Positions 48,843 to 57,800 of a stretch of 59,080 nt of DNA are shown in pieces (position 1 is the first letter of the stretch; each line of letters starts with the position of its first letter). A program made the translations under genes and the position numbers. The notes beneath the pieces were generated by a model, which worked only from the letters and a program-made list of their open reading frames with translations, was not told where the DNA came from and searched no databases. Location: the NCBI RefSeq assembly GCF_900101395.1, contig NZ_FMZO01000024.1:1-59080 (forward strand), given 5' to 3'. The stretch is from Niabella drilacis (GTDB lineage: Bacteria; Bacteroidota; Bacteroidia; Chitinophagales; Chitinophagaceae).

Positions 48843-49592
48843 CTACAGCCCGCCAAAGCTAAGACCGATCGTGTACGGTTTTATCTCCGGTCCCACACCA
48901 TCCTTCAGCAACTTGGTGAACTGGTAGGTTCCAAACAGGGTAAAATGTCCAAGTCCTACCCGGGCCGTTCCAACGATCCTTGTTGTATTAAAATATCTTT
49001 TGCTGGATTCCTTAAGCAGGTAATCGCCGCTGGACTGGATCACTTTTGTTCTGGTTGAAGCCTTGATCATGGTACCGAACTTGAACCCCAGGGCCACTTT
49101 AAAGCTCTTGTCGCTATGCTCGGGATCTGAAACAAAACGCAGTTCTACCGGGGCTTCCAGGTAGGCTGTTGAAAGCTTTGTTTTCTTTGCGTCAAAGCGG
49201 GTGGTATCATTAAACGGCATCCTTGCGCCTGTTGCTCTTACATTTACAAAATTCAGGTTTTTATCCAGCATCATATGATCTGACCCTATGCCCAGCCCCA
49301 GAGCAGCACTCAGCTTTTGATTGCTTTTGAAGGGAAAGTCCAGCATAAAATAGGCATTAATGCTCCTGGGCAGGTTACCCGTTTTGATACTGTCGGGCAG
49401 GTTGGTCCAATTCGTATATCCCAACTGTAATAAAAAATGATCATTTGCCCGTTTTGTAAGATCATATTTTTTCTTTTTGGGTTTCGGAGGGTTCACCGCC
49501 ATCGCAGCTGCGGCAGCGGTTGTATCAACCTGAGCATATAGCGCCCCACCCAACAAAAAGCAGGCAACCAGGAATAGAACTATTTTCTTCAT
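48843..49592 (-). CDS. Outer-membrane beta-barrel protein
   Basis: 249 residues from ATG 49592 (MKKIVLFLVACFLLGGALYAQ signal peptide); an extra upstream start is not needed. Mature part alternates hydrophobic/polar strands: FLLQLGYTNW, INAYFMLDFPFKSNQKLSAALGLGIG, YLEAPVELRFVSDP, SFKVALGFKFG, HFTLFGTYQFTKL, YTIGLSFGGL. This is the PF13568-like 8-strand barrel common in Bacteroidota. Role unknown. TATATTTG box 19 bases before the ATG. Confidence 0.85.
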   Translation of the reverse strand: MKKIVLFLVACFLLGGALYAQVDTTAAAAAMAVNPPKPKKKKYDLTKRANDHFLLQLGYTNWTNLPDSIKTGNLPRSINAYFMLDFPFKSNQKLSAALGLGIGSDHMMLDKNLNFVNVRATGARMPFNDTTRFDAKKTKLSTAYLEAPVELRFVSDPEHSDKSFKVALGFKFGTMIKASTRTKVIQSSGDYLLKESSKRYFNTTRIVGTARVGLGHFTLFGTYQFTKLLKDGVGPEIKPYTIGLSFGGL

Positions 49593-49610
49593 AAATATTT
49601 TAAGTTGGCG

Positions 49611-49618
49611 CAAATATA
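49611..49618 (-). promoter_or_regulatory. TATATTTG promoter box of the barrel gene
   Basis: Exact TAnnTTTG match on the minus strand, 19 bases before the ATG at 49592. Confidence 0.5.
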
Positions 49619-49759
49619 TTTGTCTTTGGGTTAAAATTAGGTTAATAACCGGGGGTTATTTGAAAAACGATAAATTTTTCCGTAGGAAATCGGGTATTTC
49701 TGTTTGTGGAATAACTATTTTCTTTAATTTCGCCCTCCCCCGGGCCACCCCTGTGGTTC

Positions 49760-49840
49760 CCGGCTGCTCTTAAAGTATTTTTTGTCAACAATAGTCGGCA
49801 ACTATTGGGCAGCCGGTCAGAGCATCTGACTCATAATCAG
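49760..49840 (+). repeat. Partial tRNA copy with nested inverted repeat
   Basis: Bases 49811-49840 repeat 30 bases of the tRNA D-arm/anticodon arm (49912-49941) with 2 mismatches, the last 22 identical. After that the copy diverges and lacks the T arm and acceptor, so it cannot fold as a tRNA. Immediately before it, CCGGCTGC (49760-49767) pairs with GCAGCCGG (49809-49816), and inside CAATAGT/ACTATTG (49789-49795, 49801-49807) pairs with a 5-base loop. Confidence 0.75.
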
Positions 49841-49898
49841 GTGGACCGAAAAAGAGTTCTTTAAAATAAAAAATATTATTGCGCAATCGTATGCGTAA

Positions 49899-49975
49899 GG
49901 TCCTATAGCTCAGTCGGTTAGAGCATCTGACTCATAATCAGAGGGTCCCTGGTTCGAGCCCAGGTGGGACCACCA
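49899..49975 (+). tRNA. tRNA with CAU anticodon (Met, or Ile2)
   Basis: Cloverleaf: acceptor GGTCCTA/TGGGACC, D arm AGCTCAGTCGGTTAGAGC, anticodon arm TCTGA-CTCATAA-TCAGA with CAU at 49933-49935, T arm CCTGGTTCGAGCCCAGG. Discriminator A at 49972, with CCA encoded (49973-49975). Elongator methionine tRNA is most likely, but a CAU tRNA that is lysidine-modified to read AUA (Ile2) cannot be ruled out by eye. Confidence 0.95.
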
Positions 49976-50120
49976 CATTAAGGCTCATATAATTGAAAAT
50001 CAATCAGTTGTATGAGTCTTTTTTTATTGGGGTAAACATAGGGACAACATTTGATTATACCTTATTTATTGATAGTTGAAAGATACATATTTTCCTGTTA
50101 CGGGTGAGATCTGTGGAGAC

Positions 50121-50597
50121 TTACCTCCCAAAATGGAACGCTGATGAACGGCCTTTATCCTTAAATGGGTCTTTGATAACACCGCTGCAATACTGCGCTC
50201 CAAGTTGCATGGATCGATTTGGCATTTGCTCCCATTTCCCCGATTCAAATCGAAAACGATATTCCAGGAGAAGGCTGTAGGGGTTAAAGACTTGAACATT
50301 ACGATTGATGTAACGTTTATTCTTTTTATTCAGCGGCACATTTAAAAACAAGTTAAGCTCATCTCCGTCTTCCAGGGGTATTTCCTTATCAAAACAATTA
50401 CCGCTATTTAATCTGTAAAGCAGCGTTGAATAATTATCCCGGATAATATCTGCCCGTAATTGGGCAGATGGGAAAAAACGCCCTAACAGTTCGATATACT
50501 CCTGTTGGCGATACAATTTCCATGTATATGGACTTTCTGTGGATTGATTTTCATCTGTACAGGTACATAATATGAGTTCATCTGATATTCGGCACAT
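50121..50597 (-). CDS. Hypothetical protein, not recognised
   Basis: 158 residues, starting MCRISDELILCTCTDE. No signal peptide or helix of membrane length. It has a regular mix of strands (LLYRLNSGN, LNLFLNVPLNKKNKRYINRN, LLEYRFRFESGKWEQMPN) and no long low-complexity region; codon use is like a real gene and differs from the GC-rich genes to its left. The CTCT part is unusual. It lies right after the tRNA on the other strand. No relatives recalled; function unknown. Confidence 0.6.
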   Translation of the reverse strand: MCRISDELILCTCTDENQSTESPYTWKLYRQQEYIELLGRFFPSAQLRADIIRDNYSTLLYRLNSGNCFDKEIPLEDGDELNLFLNVPLNKKNKRYINRNVQVFNPYSLLLEYRFRFESGKWEQMPNRSMQLGAQYCSGVIKDPFKDKGRSSAFHFGR

Positions 50598-50905
50598 TTG
50601 GTTGAATTTTAGCAGTACAAATCGTCCATATTTTGACCATATCTAATTCCGGCCCATGTAGGGCACAACAACGAATTGCATATTTAAAACATATGCTATT
50701 TAAACTATGCTTTGGTAGTTACAATAATAATACCTGCAAATACAATATTAGCTCGCGAGTGTCGGAAGTGCCCTGACACACTGACTTTAAAATTCACTCC
50801 ATATAATCCCAGGGCGTGGTATGTGCTTTCTAAAATTCTCACAGGAGGGATAAACTCGAGAGTATAGAATAAAGCGCAAAGGTTTTTGATAGCAATCCAA
50901 TCTCC
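50598..50905. other. Intergenic, no gene seen
   Basis: 308 bases between the hypothetical gene and the LuxR-type regulator. AT-rich; no box, hairpin or coding frame that I can support. Confidence 0.35.
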
Positions 50906-51544
50906 TTAAACTATTTTATTTCCAATAGCCTTAGTTACCGCCTCCACGGCAGAATGCACCTGTAGTTTTTCGTAAATATTTTGAATATGGGAATTTACGG
51001 TTGGCAGAGATATAAAACAGCGGTTGGCTATCATTTTATAACTAAGCCCCTGTACCAGCATAGACAGTATTTCAGTTTCTCTGGCTGTTAGGTTAAAATC
51101 TTCGGTTTGCTTTTTGTTTTCGATACTTCCAACAAAACGAAGCACCTGCCGGGCAATACTGGGTGTCATCGGGGCTCCGCCTTTTAGTGCGTCTTCAATT
51201 GCATTCAGTAGTTCCTGCGGCTGTGCTTTTTTCAGTATGTACCCATCAGCTCCTGCACGTATGCAGGCAAATAATTTTTCATCATCTTCAAAAACCGTTT
51301 GCATTAATATTTTAATATCCGGATATTTTTTTCGGATAATTATCACACCGTCTATTCCATTCACATTAGGCATATCAATATCCATCAGCACCAGGTCGGG
51401 ATTGCTTATGTCAATATCATTTATCACATTACTGCAATCAGGAAATGAGCCCGCAAAAGCCATGCCGTCAGTAAGTTCAATCAGCATTTCAAGGCTTTCC
51501 CTTCTTTTACTATTGTCGTCAAAAATTGCAATCCGTTTGTCCAT
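50906..51544 (-). CDS. NarL/LuxR-family response regulator
   Basis: 212 residues: receiver domain (1-120) with D9/D10, phosphoacceptor D55 in LVLMDIDMPNVNG and K near 103 (YILKKAQP), then a LuxR helix-turn-helix (about 148-212; LTARETEILSMLVQGLSYKM, TVNSHIQNIYEKL). Partner of the sensor kinase that ends 55 bases upstream on the same strand. Confidence 0.95.
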   Translation of the reverse strand: MDKRIAIFDDNSKRRESLEMLIELTDGMAFAGSFPDCSNVINDIDISNPDLVLMDIDMPNVNGIDGVIIIRKKYPDIKILMQTVFEDDEKLFACIRAGADGYILKKAQPQELLNAIEDALKGGAPMTPSIARQVLRFVGSIENKKQTEDFNLTARETEILSMLVQGLSYKMIANRCFISLPTVNSHIQNIYEKLQVHSAVEAVTKAIGNKIV

Positions 51545-51598
51545 TTTACAAAATTACAGCGCTGAATATTAAGATACCCTCGTTAATTCTCATGATTT

Positions 51599-54500
51599 TC
51601 ATACCGGTGTTATCAATTTAACACCTGTGCCTGCATCTGGGTATGTATGTAACTCTAATACAGAATTTATTTCTGCCGCCCTGTTTTTCATGTTCTTAAT
51701 GCCATTGCCCCCAAATGAATGAGCGTTAGTAGGTGATTCAAGACTGCTCAATTCAAAACCCTTTCCGTTGTCATGGATATTAATGCACAGTTGGTGATTT
51801 TCTTTACTGATCAGCACTTCCAATAACGTACAGCCGGAATATTTTACGGCATTGTTAATGGCTTCTTTGCAAATAAGGTAAATATTTTTTCGCTGCTCCA
51901 TATTGAGCGTTATATCTGGTATATCTTTGTTATCAGTAAACCGTAGTTCAATATTCTTTGCCTCCGTAACCTGTACTGCAAAACTACGAATCCGGTTAGC
52001 AAGCTCATCAAAATGGTCGCTGCCGGTGTTTACTGCCCACACTATATCACTTATAGCTTCCATCATTTCACTGGTACCAATACTTATTTTTGAGAGAATG
52101 GTTTCGGCCTTCTTATTACCCGTCGTAATTTTTTGTGCAGATGCTGCATAGAGAGAGATACTGCTAAGATTGCTGCCAATCTCATCATGCAAATCACGGG
52201 CAATGCGGTTACGGAGCTTTTCTAATTTCAACCCTTGCTTTAAACGATAACGGTAAAAGGCATATAATGCTGCTGCAAACAGCAATAGTAGTGTAACCTT
52301 AAACAAAAATGTTTGGTACCATCGGGGCAACACAACTATTTTCATATTGATAGGCTTTTCGTTCCATACCCCATCGGTATTTGCGCCCATTACATAAAAT
52401 GTATAAGTTCCTGGCGAGAGATTGGTATAAGTTACTTCATTTCTGCTGCTGGGGCTAGTCCAGTCTTTATCAAATCCATCTAATTTATACTTATACATTT
52501 TTTTTGCATTGTTACGATACTCCAATGTAGCAAAGCCGATGCTGAAAATATTTTGCCCTGGTTTTAGTGTTAGTGAATTTGCGTAGCCAACCGGTGCATT
52601 TAAATTGGCGCTGTCTGTTTTCCAATGGATGGGTTTATTAAAAATAGAAATGTTGGTAAAGGTTATTGGAGATGCAGGCTGCTTTTGCAATACTTCTTTT
52701 GGATTGAAAATAACAAACCCGTCCACACCGCCAAACATTAGTTCCCCATTTTGTAGCCTCATAGCTGAGTAGCGGTTAAATTCATTGCCAGGCAAACCAT
52801 CTTCTTCTGTAAAATTCCTAAATATTTTTTGTGCGGGGTTAAAGCAGCTTAATCCTCTATTGGTACTAATCCATAAATTATTCAGGCTGTCCGCAAGTAT
52901 GCAATAGGCCACATTATTAGGCAGTCCATCTTTTTCATCAAAGCGTAAGCAGGTGCCATCTTGTTTGTTGAAACGATTCAACCCTGCGCCTTCAGTACCA
53001 ATCCAAAGAAATTTCTCGGGTGCATTCGGGTCTGCGCATATACTCAACAATCCGTCGGCACTCAGGCTGCTGCTATTACCCGGAATATTTTTCCAATGCT
53101 TCCATTCATTTCGGATTTCATTAAAGGCATACAAACCATTAATGGTAGTGAGCCAAATAATACCTTGCTGGTCTAAGTAAAATTGTGATACAAAAGGTTC
53201 TGGCGATTCAACATCATCAGGTATGCTGTAACTGGCACTCACGGCTCCGGTGGTTTTATTCATCCGAGCTATAAAGTTTTTATTAGCCCGATCTTGGTAG
53301 TATATCCAAAGCCTGTCTTGCTGGTCGTTGTATATATTGCTTTGCCCTACGTAATTGTCTGGTAAACCCGGATGCGTAGTAATAGTTCCGGTATGTGTAT
53401 TGTTTGATAATAAAGAACTATTCGGTTTATTGATGCTGGTTCTTAAATAAGCCCAATATACTCCCTGCTTATCTAAAGCTACCCAATTAAATCCGTAATG
53501 GTCTCTTAATTGCTGTGCAATGCCGGGCGTATAAACAGGCGGCAGGGCCCAAAAATTATTTGCCCTATGCGTCTGTTTAAAACTTTTAAATCGTTTTTTA
53601 TGAGGGTCAATCTTAACAATACCAAAACCCGAACTTCCATACCACTGTATGCCACTGGCATCGGTAAAAAATGAGATGATGGCTCCTTTTGGTAAACTTT
53701 TATTTCTTTCAGAAACGACTATACTACCAGATTGGGGCTGGTAGATATAGACCAGCGAATCGCTAAAACTGCAGATACTACTGTCATTTAGCAAGAAATA
53801 TTTATTAAAACTGGCAGGATTAGCAACCGGTATGGCTTTTTTAGATAAAACCTTACCGGTGTTTTCATTAAAATGGATGATTTGGTTTTTATAAACAATT
53901 ACCGTATTGGCAGGCTCGCCTGGTAGCGAAAAAAAAGAAACCACTCCCCTCCCATTTTCTTTAATACCCAATAACGCCGGAGTAAATATAGTGACGGACC
54001 ATTTTGAAAAATCGGCGGTAGGCGTTAAATGAAAAATACTATCTGTAAAGCTCACCCAAATGGAGTGATTTGACATAACACTCAAGCCATAGAGGGCATA
54101 TACATTATTATCTATCCTGTATTTTTTATTGGGTTGCCATTGGTTATAGCTAAACAGTATTGTAGCACTTGCCCTGGCATTATTTTTAAGTCTTACAGTA
54201 CTTACATCTAAAATCAACGCATCTGTCCATGTTTTTAGAAAAAGTTTCCCGTTAGCATATTTTATTTCCCTGATACATAGATTTCCCTTTTTATTGTTGA
54301 TAACCTGTACCGGATAAAAGCTTTCAGTTTGTTTATTAAAAACAAACAAGCCTTTGGTATTGGTACCCACCCACAAATTACCGTTTTCATCTTCGGCTAT
54401 TGCATTGCAGTAGTTATCAGGCAAGCTATATGCATCGTTGGCAATGTTTCTATATGTAATAATGTTGTATCCATCGTAGCGGTTAAGGCCGTCTTTAGTA

Positions 54501-54685
54501 CATATCCACATAAAGCCATCTTTATCCTGGTATATGCAATTTATCATGCCCTGCGATAAACCTTGTTTTACACCAAGAGGTTCTCCCTGCACAGCATTTG
54601 GTTGCAAATAGTTTTGCGCTTGCAAGTAATTATAGTGACCTGCAAGCAAGCAAATGAGTATAAAAAATTTTATGGTATTGACCAT
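51599..54685 (-). CDS. Reg_prop/Y_Y_Y sensor histidine kinase
   Basis: 1028 residues. Signal peptide, then two 7-bladed propellers of Reg_prop repeats (about 30-690; e.g. GLNRYDGYNIITY, DGLLSICADPNAPEKFLWIG, NLWISTNRGLSCFN), a Y_Y_Y domain (about 690-755; YKYKLDGFDKDW, NLSPGTYTFYV), one membrane helix (about 770-790), a HisKA_3 domain with H833 in DLHDEIGSNLSS, and an HATPase_c domain (about 930-1028). It is not a hybrid: no receiver or AraC part. The propellers face the periplasm and bind a ligand; ligand unknown. Confidence 0.94.
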   Translation of the reverse strand: MVNTIKFFILICLLAGHYNYLQAQNYLQPNAVQGEPLGVKQGLSQGMINCIYQDKDGFMWICTKDGLNRYDGYNIITYRNIANDAYSLPDNYCNAIAEDENGNLWVGTNTKGLFVFNKQTESFYPVQVINNKKGNLCIREIKYANGKLFLKTWTDALILDVSTVRLKNNARASATILFSYNQWQPNKKYRIDNNVYALYGLSVMSNHSIWVSFTDSIFHLTPTADFSKWSVTIFTPALLGIKENGRGVVSFFSLPGEPANTVIVYKNQIIHFNENTGKVLSKKAIPVANPASFNKYFLLNDSSICSFSDSLVYIYQPQSGSIVVSERNKSLPKGAIISFFTDASGIQWYGSSGFGIVKIDPHKKRFKSFKQTHRANNFWALPPVYTPGIAQQLRDHYGFNWVALDKQGVYWAYLRTSINKPNSSLLSNNTHTGTITTHPGLPDNYVGQSNIYNDQQDRLWIYYQDRANKNFIARMNKTTGAVSASYSIPDDVESPEPFVSQFYLDQQGIIWLTTINGLYAFNEIRNEWKHWKNIPGNSSSLSADGLLSICADPNAPEKFLWIGTEGAGLNRFNKQDGTCLRFDEKDGLPNNVAYCILADSLNNLWISTNRGLSCFNPAQKIFRNFTEEDGLPGNEFNRYSAMRLQNGELMFGGVDGFVIFNPKEVLQKQPASPITFTNISIFNKPIHWKTDSANLNAPVGYANSLTLKPGQNIFSIGFATLEYRNNAKKMYKYKLDGFDKDWTSPSSRNEVTYTNLSPGTYTFYVMGANTDGVWNEKPINMKIVVLPRWYQTFLFKVTLLLLFAAALYAFYRYRLKQGLKLEKLRNRIARDLHDEIGSNLSSISLYAASAQKITTGNKKAETILSKISIGTSEMMEAISDIVWAVNTGSDHFDELANRIRSFAVQVTEAKNIELRFTDNKDIPDITLNMEQRKNIYLICKEAINNAVKYSGCTLLEVLISKENHQLCINIHDNGKGFELSSLESPTNAHSFGGNGIKNMKNRAAEINSVLELHTYPDAGTGVKLITPV

Positions 54686-54733
54686 ACTGCTAAGTATATG
54701 CTAATGTAGCAAGTAAATGGTTATCTGCACTGA

Positions 54734-54753
54734 TATCATGAATATTCATGATA
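54734..54753. promoter_or_regulatory. Perfect 20-bp palindrome between sensor kinase and beta-helix genes
   Basis: TATCATGAATATTCATGATA is its own reverse complement over all 20 bases. It is 49 bases before the sensor kinase start and about 95 bases before the probable start point of the beta-helix gene. A candidate binding site for the LuxR-type regulator of this locus. A related TCATGATTTTCAT is at about 51588-51602, near the kinase end. Confidence 0.6.
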
Positions 54754-54804
54754 AGCACGCTCAATAACATCATAAAAAGGCTCATTTCTCATTATAATTC
54801 ACGA

Positions 54805-54848
54805 TTGAATAGGGCAAAGCACTAAGGTAGCTTTGCATAATAGCTTTG
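54805..54848 (+). promoter_or_regulatory. Promoter of the beta-helix gene, with two tandem TAGCTTTG boxes
   Basis: TTG at 54805-54807, spacer of 20 bases, TAGCTTTG at 54828-54835, the full Bacteroidota consensus. A second TAGCTTTG lies at 54841-54848. The ATG is at 54941. Confidence 0.65.
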
Positions 54849-54940
54849 GGAACATTAAGGCGTACAAAGCTTAAAAAACTGTTTTTAAATGTATAACCCG
54901 CACATTTTTATCAAAAATCCTTAATAAAGATCAGTAAAAG

Positions 54941-57073
54941 ATGAAAAAAAATTACGCCAAAATGACTATTCAAAATCAGGAGAATGCTTTACTACGAAAA
55001 ATATGCCTGTTGGCGTTTTGCTGTCTGTGCATCAGCCAGGGATATGCCACTATAAGATATGTGGCGCCTTCGGGCTCCGGTAATGGTAGTAGTTGGTTAA
55101 ACGCCAGCGGCGATATTGCAGCTATGATTTCAGCATCGGCCCCCGGCGATGAGGTATGGATTAAAAAAGGTACTTATACACCAGCCGCCACCTTAGGAAT
55201 GAAAAATGGGGTAGCCATCTATGGTGGCTTCGCAGGTACTGAAGTGCAGCTTAGTGAGCGCAATTTTGCAACCAACCCCACCATAATCAATGGCCAAGGT
55301 AATAAGCTCGTATTTAGCAACTCCAGCCTTGATGCCACGGCGGTTTTAGACGGCTGCACCATTAGCAATGGTTATGGAGGTTTTGCAGCCGATGGTGGAG
55401 GTATGTCTAATTACACATCTCAGGTAACAATTAGAAATTGTGTTTTTGCCAATAATAAGGCAGTTTATGGCGGGGGAATGTATAATAGCAATTCCAATCC
55501 AACTATCAGCAATTGCGTATTTGCAGGCAATCAATCCTTGTATAATTCAGGCGGGGCTATGTATAATTCTAATTCCAGTCCCAATATCAGCAATAGTGTA
55601 TTTACAGGCAACAGCTCGGCCGCTCATGCAGGGGCCATACACAACACTTCAAGCTATTCCCCAAGGCCTGCTAGCCCAACCATCACCAATTGTGTATTTA
55701 CGGGCAATACCGCGGCTGATAATGGCGGGGCTATGTATAATTATAATTACTCCTACCCTACTATTACCAATTCTATTATTTATGGTAATACTGCGCGGTT
55801 AATTGCCAGTATTTCTAATTCTGGCGGCGCAACACCTATCATAAACTATTCCGATATTCAGGGTGGTTATGCGGGTACGGGTAATCTGGATACCGACCCT
55901 CTGTTTGTCAACGCCACCACACCTGCCGGTTCTGACGGTATTTGGATGACTGCCGACGATGGCCTTGCACTTTTTCCGTGCTCCTCACCCGTCATCAACA
56001 TGGGTACTACGCCCACACCCGCCCTGCCTACGGATATATTAGGTAACGCCCGTGTGGAGACCTACGATATGGGTGCGTATGAAAGTAGCACAAGTGCCAA
56101 TTCTACAGCGCTCTCCGATGTTGCAATAAGCGTTACCAAAATTCAACAACCAATTACGAATTATTTTTCCGATTGTTTGCATAATGTGTGTACTATTATG
56201 CAAAATGGTTCCAACCCTGTTAGGAATACAGTTACTGCAAAAGTATGGATTGATAATACCCAAAATCCGCAGTTTGTAAAACGCCATTATGAAATTACAC
56301 CCGCCGATCAACCAAACGACTATGGTGGCACAGTTACGCTTTATTTTACACAACAGGAATTCACAGATTTTAATGCGGTAAATACTGTTAAACTTCCAAC
56401 AAGTGCAATTGATGCTGCCGGCAAAGCAAATTTACTGATAGAGAAAAGAAGTGGTGTAAGCACTAATGGCAGTGGTTTACCAGGCACTTACACGGGCACA
56501 ATAGAAACTATAAATCCTGTTGATGCAAATATTATCTGGAATGCCAATAGTGCACGGTGGGAAGTAACTTTTGATGTTAGGGGTTTTAGTGGATTTTTTG
56601 TAAAAACACAATTAATCTCCCTTCCCGTATCCTTCGGCGCCCTATCAGCTTCTATCCAAAACAATAAACTTACCGTCAACTGGCAAACCCTTTCCGAAAT
56701 CAATAACGATCATTTTGAAATAGAAGCCTCGCAGGATGGCGTAAACTTTACCACCATAGCCACGGTTACCAGCAAAGCCCAAGACGGCAATAGCAGTACA
56801 ACCTTACAATATAGCTGGGAAGCGGATTCGGGCGCGTTAGTTGCTTTTTCCGGGCTGGGCATTGTTCTACTTATTCTACTGTTGCCTGTAGCGCATCGTT
56901 ATAAAAAACAGTTGTTGATGGTTTCGGTTGTTTTGTTTATGACGTTTATTTCCTGCTCAAAACGAACAGATAGTTTAGCCGAAAATACGGGCGACAAATA
57001 TTTTATCCGTATTGCACAGGTAGATAAAGATGGTGGTAAAACTTATTCTAAAATGGTAAGGGTTGTAAATTAA
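54941..57073 (+). CDS. Secreted right-handed beta-helix protein with a C-terminal two-helix tail
   Basis: 710 residues: signal peptide (to about YATIRYV), then a beta-helix of polymorphic repeats (about 40-300; e.g. RNCVFANNKAVYGGGMYNSN, SVFTGNSSAAHAGAIHN, CVFTGNTAADNGGAMYN), a choice-of-anchor-like segment (DGIWMTADDGLALFP, NARVETYDMGAYE), beta domains (about 380-540) and a fibronectin-like module (SLPVSFGALSAS, LTVNWQTLSEINNDHFEIEAS). The end (about 625-710) carries two hydrophobic stretches (GLGIVLLILLLPVA, LLMVSVVLFMTFISCSK) and a short soluble tail, where a type IX sorting domain would be expected. Divergent from a sensor kinase that probably controls it. Confidence 0.85.
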   Translation: MKKNYAKMTIQNQENALLRKICLLAFCCLCISQGYATIRYVAPSGSGNGSSWLNASGDIAAMISASAPGDEVWIKKGTYTPAATLGMKNGVAIYGGFAGTEVQLSERNFATNPTIINGQGNKLVFSNSSLDATAVLDGCTISNGYGGFAADGGGMSNYTSQVTIRNCVFANNKAVYGGGMYNSNSNPTISNCVFAGNQSLYNSGGAMYNSNSSPNISNSVFTGNSSAAHAGAIHNTSSYSPRPASPTITNCVFTGNTAADNGGAMYNYNYSYPTITNSIIYGNTARLIASISNSGGATPIINYSDIQGGYAGTGNLDTDPLFVNATTPAGSDGIWMTADDGLALFPCSSPVINMGTTPTPALPTDILGNARVETYDMGAYESSTSANSTALSDVAISVTKIQQPITNYFSDCLHNVCTIMQNGSNPVRNTVTAKVWIDNTQNPQFVKRHYEITPADQPNDYGGTVTLYFTQQEFTDFNAVNTVKLPTSAIDAAGKANLLIEKRSGVSTNGSGLPGTYTGTIETINPVDANIIWNANSARWEVTFDVRGFSGFFVKTQLISLPVSFGALSASIQNNKLTVNWQTLSEINNDHFEIEASQDGVNFTTIATVTSKAQDGNSSTTLQYSWEADSGALVAFSGLGIVLLILLLPVAHRYKKQLLMVSVVLFMTFISCSKRTDSLAENTGDKYFIRIAQVDKDGGKTYSKMVRVVN

Positions 57074-57341
57074 TATTAAAAAAAACTAATGATTGCCCGC
57101 AGTTCAGTTTAAGCCCAGGGTGGACGCATAAATTTTACTTGTTTTTGAATTTTTCTTTCTCTTTTAATACCCGTTAATATTGCTGATCCGGCAAAAGATA
57201 TCATAAAGCTAAGTAGGGAGGAGTTTGAAGCAGCATTGCAAAGAACTGGTTAAATAATGTTTTTTATTTGTATTAGAAATACTCATTTTTTGCCTTTTTA
57301 CCTAACTTCCTTTAACCTGAATGCATTGGATATTTATGAAA

Positions 57342-57376
57342 AAATCCGGTAACCATTTTACTGATCTACCGGATTT
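57342..57376. repeat. 10-bp perfect inverted repeat
   Basis: AAATCCGGTA pairs with TACCGGATTT, loop 15. It is about 270 bases past the beta-helix stop, too far for that gene's terminator, and no T run follows. Confidence 0.5.
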
Positions 57377-57748
57377 AATACACGGCTGATTTGTCTGAAT
57401 ACACTAACTATCCTTTCTTTTCTTTTTTTATATAATCCCCTCATTTGGATAATTCATTGCCGGGTCTGAGCTTTCCTTGACCGGACAATTTCTCCAGAAT
57501 TTTGTACACCGGCTGCTTCTTATCGACCCCCGGTTTTAATACACAGTGGAGATCCCTTTGTAATTGGAGAAAACAAAGAAGAATCAACAATGATCAAAGA
57601 TTGTAGAACTATCCAAAACAGAATTTGTCAAGGTCGCAGTATAGCGAAAACCAGAAATGCACCTTCCCACTATAATCTGTTTATTTGGTTTTTGTCCCTA
57701 AAATTCGTAACAGGGGAAAATTTGGAAGTGCCGGTTTTATGGCTACCT

Positions 57749-57756
57749 TAGATTTG
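57749..57756 (+). promoter_or_regulatory. TAGATTTG promoter box of the lipoprotein gene
   Basis: Exact TAnnTTTG match, 44 bases before the ATG at 57801. Confidence 0.5.
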
Positions 57757-57800
57757 AATTTTTATTATATAACCTGTTCTCCAATAACCAACCGCTGTTT

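Larger units (their letters stand above)
57074..57800. other. Intergenic region with gene remnant and hairpin
   Basis: 727 bases. Bases about 57165-57254 read IADPAKDIIKLSREEFEAAL then QRTG and stop, which looks like the C-terminus of a lost small gene. AAATCCGGTA (57342-57351) and TACCGGATTT (57367-57376) form a perfect 10-bp inverted repeat with a 15-base loop. CCGG-T-TTTAATACAC occurs twice (near 57370 and 57531). No intact gene was found. A TAGATTTG box at 57749 probably serves the next gene. Confidence 0.45.

Noticed and set aside
49811-49840. A second functional tRNA gene
   Set aside because: Only the D and anticodon arms match; no acceptor stem or T arm can be formed.
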